Positions 34,711 through 37,844 of a DNA stretch of 37,844 bases are shown piece by piece; the first letter of the stretch is position 1; the number at the start of each line of letters is the position of its first letter. The notes under the pieces were generated by a model. It made no database searches. It was given only the letters and a program-made list of their open reading frames with translations, and was not told where the DNA came from. Where the stretch lies: assembly GCA_946479505.1 (NCBI GenBank), contig CAMLGC010000021.1, positions 1 to 37,844 of the forward strand. The letters are read 5' to 3'. The position numbers were made by a program, and so were the translations under genes. This DNA is from an uncultured Sphingomonadaceae bacterium. GTDB lineage: Bacteria > Pseudomonadota > Alphaproteobacteria > Sphingomonadales > Sphingomonadaceae.

Positions 34711-36915
34711 ATGAAGAGGATGCTTCTTGCGGCGGCCGTCGCCGCGCTTTCGCTCGCTGCGCCCGCGGCGCTTGCCCGACCCGCCGACGCCGATGCGGCA
34801 ATGGATGCCAAGGTCGAGGCGCTGCTCCGGCAGATGACGCTCGAGGAAAAAGCGGGGCAGCTCACCATCGTCGGGAGCGATTACAAGGGTCTCGACGCGC
34901 TGGCGACCAAGGGGCTGCTCGGCGGCACCAACGGGGTGATGCCCGATCACGACGTCGCCGCCTATACGCGCCACATCCAGGACCTGGCGATGCAGTCGCG
35001 GCTCAAGATCCCGGTGTGGTTCATGGGCGACGTCGCGCACGGCTTCCGCGTCATCATGCCGGTGCCGCTGGCGATGGCGGCGACGTGGAACACCGACCTT
35101 GTCGAGCGCGTCCACCGCGCGGCGGCGATCGAGGCGACCGCGGCCGGGGTGGATTGGACCTTCAGCCCGATGGTGGACATCGCGCGCGACCCGCGCTGGA
35201 GCCGGATCGTCGAGGGCGCGGGCGAGGACCCGTTCCTCGGCAGCGCGATGGCGGTGGCGCAGAGGAAGGGGTTCGAGGGCGACGATCTCTCGCGCGCCGA
35301 CACGATGATGGCGACCGCCAAGCATTTCGCGGGTTATGGCGGGGTGCTCGCAGGGCGGGATTACAATTCGGTCTATATCCCGCCGCGCCAGTTCCGCGAC
35401 GTCTATCTGCCGCCGTTCAAGGCACTCGTCGATGCGGGGATCGGCTCGTTCATGGCGGCGTTCACGACGCTCGACGGCGTGCCCGCGACCTCGAGCCGCG
35501 AATTGCTGACCGGCACCTTGCGCGACGATTGGGGCTTCGACGGCCTCGTCGTCTCCGATTACGATGCGGTCGAGGAGCTGATCGCGCACGGCGTCGCGGC
35601 GGACCATGCGCAGGCCGCGGCGATGGCGCTCCATGCCGGCGTCGATATCGACCTTCACAGCGCCACCTATCTCGAGCAGCTTCCGGCACTGGTGCGCGCC
35701 GGCACGGTGCCGATGGCCGAGCTCGACGAGGCGGTGCGACGCGTGCTCGAGGCCAAGTACAAGCTCGGGCTGTTCGACGACCCCTATCGCTACGGTGACG
35801 GCAAGGGGATGGACGCGGCGGTGCTCGACAAGCATCGTGCGCTCGCGCGCGAGGCGGCGACGCAGGCGATGGTGCTGCTCACCAATTCGGGCGTGCTGCC
35901 GCTCAAGAAGGCGGGCAGCATCGCGGTGATCGGGCCGCTCGCGACGCTCCAGCGCGACCTTCAGGGGCCGATGCCCGCGCTCGGCGAACCGGACGAAGTG
36001 GTGACGATGCTTGCGGGGATCCGCGCCGTCGCGGGGAACAAGGCGCGCGTCAGCTATGCGCAGGGCGTGACGGTGAAGGGCGACGACACCGCCGGGATCG
36101 ACGCGGCGGTGGCGGCGGCGAAGGCGGCGGACGTCGCCGTGCTCGTGCTCGGCGAATCGATCGACATGATCGGCGAGGGCAACAGCCGCGCGTCGATCGA
36201 CCTGCCGGGGCAGCAGCTCGCGCTCGCCAAGGCGGTCGAGGCGACGGGAAAACCCGTCGTTGCGGTGCTGGTGAGCGGGCGGCCGATGGCGCTGCCGTGG
36301 CTGGCGGAGCATGCCGACGCACTCGTCTATACCTGGCTGCCGGGCGATCAGGGCGGCAACGCGCTGGGCGACCTGCTGTTCGGCGACGCCAATTTCTCGG
36401 GGCATTTGCCGGTGACGATGGTGCGGTCATTGGGGCAGGTGCCGCTGAGCTACGATGCGCTGCCGACGGGGCGGCCCAAGGACGGCCCCTATACGAGCCG
36501 CTATGTCGATGAGGAGAACACGCCGCTCTTCCCGTTCGGCTACGGCCTCAGCTACTCGCATTTCAGCTATGGCACGCCGACGCTCGACAGTGCGACGCTT
36601 CGGCCCGACGGCAGCCTGCATGTCACCGTGCGCGTGACCAACGACGGCACGCGCAAGGGCGCGGCGGTGCCGCAGCTCTATATCCACGATGAGCTCGCGA
36701 GCGTGAGCCAGCCCGCGCGGCAGCTCAAGGGGTTCGCGCGTGTGACGCTCAAGCCCGGCGAGGCGCGCGACGTGACCTTCACGCTCGACCCCGCGGACCT
36801 CGCCTTCGTGCGGCGCGACATGACGTGGGGCACCGAGCCGGGCGCCTACACGCTCTGGGTCGGCGGCGATTCGACGGCGACCCAATCGGCGCGGTTCACG
36901 CTGGCGGCCGAATGA
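34711..36915 (+). CDS. bglX: Periplasmic beta-glucosidase, GH3 (BglX-like)
   Basis: A 734-residue exported glycoside hydrolase of family 3. The signal peptide MKRMLLAAAVAALSLAAPAA is cleaved near ALA-RPA. The (beta/alpha)8 domain has MTLEEKAGQL, VDWTFSPMVDIARDPRWSRI, ATAKHFAGYG with the substrate-binding Lys-His, and LVVSDYDAV (about residues 280-288), which holds the nucleophile Asp. The second domain contains the acid/base region around LGESIDMIGEGNSRASIDLPG. An FnIII-like C-terminal domain begins near FPFGYGLSYSHFSYG. It probably cleaves beta-glucosides or beta-gluco-oligosaccharides in the periplasm. No ribosome site precedes the ATG, and a LacI-type operator abuts it, so sugar-responsive control is likely. 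No transporter or regulator gene is adjacent. Confidence 0.93.
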   Translation: MKRMLLAAAVAALSLAAPAALARPADADAAMDAKVEALLRQMTLEEKAGQLTIVGSDYKGLDALATKGLLGGTNGVMPDHDVAAYTRHIQDLAMQSRLKIPVWFMGDVAHGFRVIMPVPLAMAATWNTDLVERVHRAAAIEATAAGVDWTFSPMVDIARDPRWSRIVEGAGEDPFLGSAMAVAQRKGFEGDDLSRADTMMATAKHFAGYGGVLAGRDYNSVYIPPRQFRDVYLPPFKALVDAGIGSFMAAFTTLDGVPATSSRELLTGTLRDDWGFDGLVVSDYDAVEELIAHGVAADHAQAAAMALHAGVDIDLHSATYLEQLPALVRAGTVPMAELDEAVRRVLEAKYKLGLFDDPYRYGDGKGMDAAVLDKHRALAREAATQAMVLLTNSGVLPLKKAGSIAVIGPLATLQRDLQGPMPALGEPDEVVTMLAGIRAVAGNKARVSYAQGVTVKGDDTAGIDAAVAAAKAADVAVLVLGESIDMIGEGNSRASIDLPGQQLALAKAVEATGKPVVAVLVSGRPMALPWLAEHADALVYTWLPGDQGGNALGDLLFGDANFSGHLPVTMVRSLGQVPLSYDALPTGRPKDGPYTSRYVDEENTPLFPFGYGLSYSHFSYGTPTLDSATLRPDGSLHVTVRVTNDGTRKGAAVPQLYIHDELASVSQPARQLKGFARVTLKPGEARDVTFTLDPADLAFVRRDMTWGTEPGAYTLWVGGDSTATQSARFTLAAE

Positions 36916-37186
36916 AGGCGGGCTGACAGGCCCAGGGACCCGGGATCGGCCCGTTGCGCCTGGCGGGAAAGCGCCGGGTCAGTGTGTCGGCGAGCTTGCG
37001 CGCGACGGTGTCGGGGTCACCCGCCCGCGTGCCCTCCACCTCAGCAGTCATGGCGCTGCTGCTCCAGAGGGTGCGGCCGGTGGATCGCAGTGCGATCGCA
37101 CGCGTGAGTTCGGTTACGACCAGCGCGCGCGTCCGCGTCTTGTCCGAGGGCAATGCCATCCGCAGCCGCGCCCCAATTGCCGACAT
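36896..37186 (-). pseudogene. Possible C-terminal remnant of a DUF4136-like lipoprotein
   Basis: A 96-codon open frame overlaps the 3' end of bglX by 20 bases on the opposite strand. The segment ELTRAIALRSTGRTLWSSS, then AGDPDTVARKLADTLTRRFP, resembles the C-terminal part of DUF4136-type lipoproteins (a G-x-LW strand, then a helix ending in FP). No matching N-terminal half or signal peptide is found upstream on the minus strand, where the CRISPR array begins. It may be a gene broken by the array's arrival, or chance. The frame runs on through the array only because the repeats lack stops. Confidence 0.25.
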
Positions 37187-37339
37187 CCCCCGCGATCCTG
37201 CGTCCGCCACGAACCGATCGTCGCATGAAGGCGTGCATCGTCTTCGCGCTGCTGCTTGCCGGAGCGCAGACCAGGGATGATGACGTCGCGGCGCTCGCCC
37301 GAAAATCCCTAATTGCGAGATGAAGTGGCACGATCTGAT
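36916..37339. other. Region between bglX and the CRISPR array (possible leader)
   Basis: These 424 bases hold the possible remnant above. They also hold a 32-codon plus-strand frame (37225-37323, MKACIVFALLLAGAQ...) that looks like the start of a signal peptide and stops 16 bases before the first repeat. The last 50 bases or so (AAAATCCCTAATTGCGAGA...) are somewhat less GC-rich and would be the leader if the degenerate repeat marks the far end. I found no cas gene and no convincing tracrRNA anti-repeat here. Confidence 0.4.
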
Positions 37340-37836
37340 GTTGCTGTTGGCCTGCGATTTCTGAACTGCTAGGCCCGGGCGTGCGCGCCTCATACGCGGG
37401 CGCCGTTGCTGTTGGCCTGCGATTTCTGAACTGCTAGGCCCTGGACCGGATCGACCTGTTTCGGCGGGCCGTTGCTGTTGGCCTGCGATTTCTGAACTGC
37501 TAGGCCCCGTTCGACCAGGCGGCGGCGCAGCACCACGTTGCTGTTGGCCTGCGATTTCTGAACTGCTAGGCCCCGAACCACGCACATCGACTCTGCCGTG
37601 TGGTTGCTGTTGGCCTGCGATTTCTGAACTGCTAGGCCCTCCCGCTGCTTGTTGCGCAGCTTGCGTGAGTTGCTGTTGGCCTGCGATTTCTGAACTGCTA
37701 GGCCGCGCCAAGAGTCAGTTACCCGAGGTCAGAAGTTGCTGTTGGCCTGCGATTTCTGAACTGCTAGGCCAGGGCACACGGCGGCCCTCCACGACCCCTA
37801 GTAGCTCTGGGCGTCCGAGTTCTGAACGACTACTCA
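37340..37836 (+). CRISPR. CRISPR array, seven 36-bp repeats plus a degenerate terminal repeat
   Basis: Seven identical 36-bp repeats begin GTTGCTGTTGGCC and end CTGAACTGCTAGGCC. They start at 37340, 37405, 37471, 37537, 37603, 37669 and 37735. The six spacers between them are 29 bases (first) or 30 bases (the rest), all different. A seventh 30-base spacer (37771-37800) is followed by a degenerate copy (37801-37836, 25 of 36 matches). Repeat and spacer size, the GTTG start and the internal GGCCT...AGGCC inverted ends fit type II-C arrays. The degenerate end suggests the leader is on the low-coordinate side. Subtype and direction are inferences; no cas gene is in view and the window stops 8 bases later. 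Confidence 0.96.
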
Positions 37837-37844
37837 ACAGGGCC

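Noticed and set aside
32518..36405. 1295-codon minus-strand open frame antisense to the protease and beta-glucosidase genes
   Set aside because: It is a shadow of GC-rich coding DNA: Arg/Val/His-rich composition without domains, while both plus-strand genes have complete catalytic motifs.
37187..37711. Minus-strand open frames through the CRISPR array with a repeated GPSSSEIAGQQQ or GLAVQKSQANSN peptide
   Set aside because: The peptide repeats are translations of the identical CRISPR repeats plus spacers. The regular 65-66-base period and constant 36-bp unit show an array, not a repeat protein.
37801..37836. Degenerate repeat as the anti-repeat of a minus-strand tracrRNA
   Set aside because: Of the 11 mismatches to the repeat only one would be a G:U pair in a crRNA-tracrRNA duplex, and the spacing is exactly one spacer. 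A decayed terminal repeat fits better.

Overview
The window is GC-rich chromosomal DNA from an alphaproteobacterium, most likely a sphingomonad. The signs are the rne / cell-wall amidase / PBP1A / prfB order, an RNase E ending in a Gly-Trp-Trp motif, a TorF-type porin, a DUF3035 lipoprotein after lspA, intergenic GTCACCCCGGA-type palindromes, and promoters of the TTGaCGS-N14-GCTANNNC type known from Caulobacter. Nearly all genes are ordinary core or metabolic genes. The unusual material is in the DNA-level elements.

Layout. 1-3180 (minus): an FMN alpha-hydroxy-acid oxidase followed by a ThDP-dependent pyruvate-oxidase-like enzyme. 3396-6157 (minus): RNase E, with a terminator-like UUCG hairpin and a promoter that predicts a 5' leader of about 310 nt. 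6652-12896 (plus): N-acetylmuramoyl-L-alanine amidase, a small unknown secreted protein, PBP1A, RF2 and a methyltransferase-fold lipoprotein. 12897-13231: a two-hairpin palindromic repeat, an operator-like motif and a strong promoter abutting thyA. 13232-19291 (plus): a tightly overlapped thyA-folA-ribF-ileS-lspA-DUF3035 run. Inside ileS lie an in-frame palindromic element of about 100 bp and a separate AT-rich patch. 19331-23569 (minus): TorF-like porin, MscS channel, cystathionine lyase and 3-mercaptopyruvate sulfurtransferase. 23655-27849 (plus): queF, then a two-domain glycosyltransferase with a GH130 mannoside phosphorylase. 27824-31646 (minus): an OPT-family transporter and a GT39/ArnT-like membrane glycosyltransferase. 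31848-36915 (plus): a GFA zinc protein, a serralysin-type RTX protease with a good terminator, and a GH3 beta-glucosidase under a probable LacI-type operator. 37340-37836: a CRISPR array of seven identical 36-bp repeats and one degenerate terminal repeat, with type II-C-like dimensions. No cas gene is in view and the window ends just after it.

The leads most worth checking are these. (1) Each CRISPR repeat contains a TTGGCCT-N14-GCTAGGCC promoter-like unit with the same spacing as, and nearly the same -10 as, the promoters proposed here for thyA and rne; this suggests each crRNA may have its own promoter. (2) A palindromic repeat has been inserted in frame into the essential ileS gene. (3) A 19-bp motif is shared, 17 of 19 bases, upstream of thyA and the OPT transporter. 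All assignments come from reading the sequence; no database search was run.
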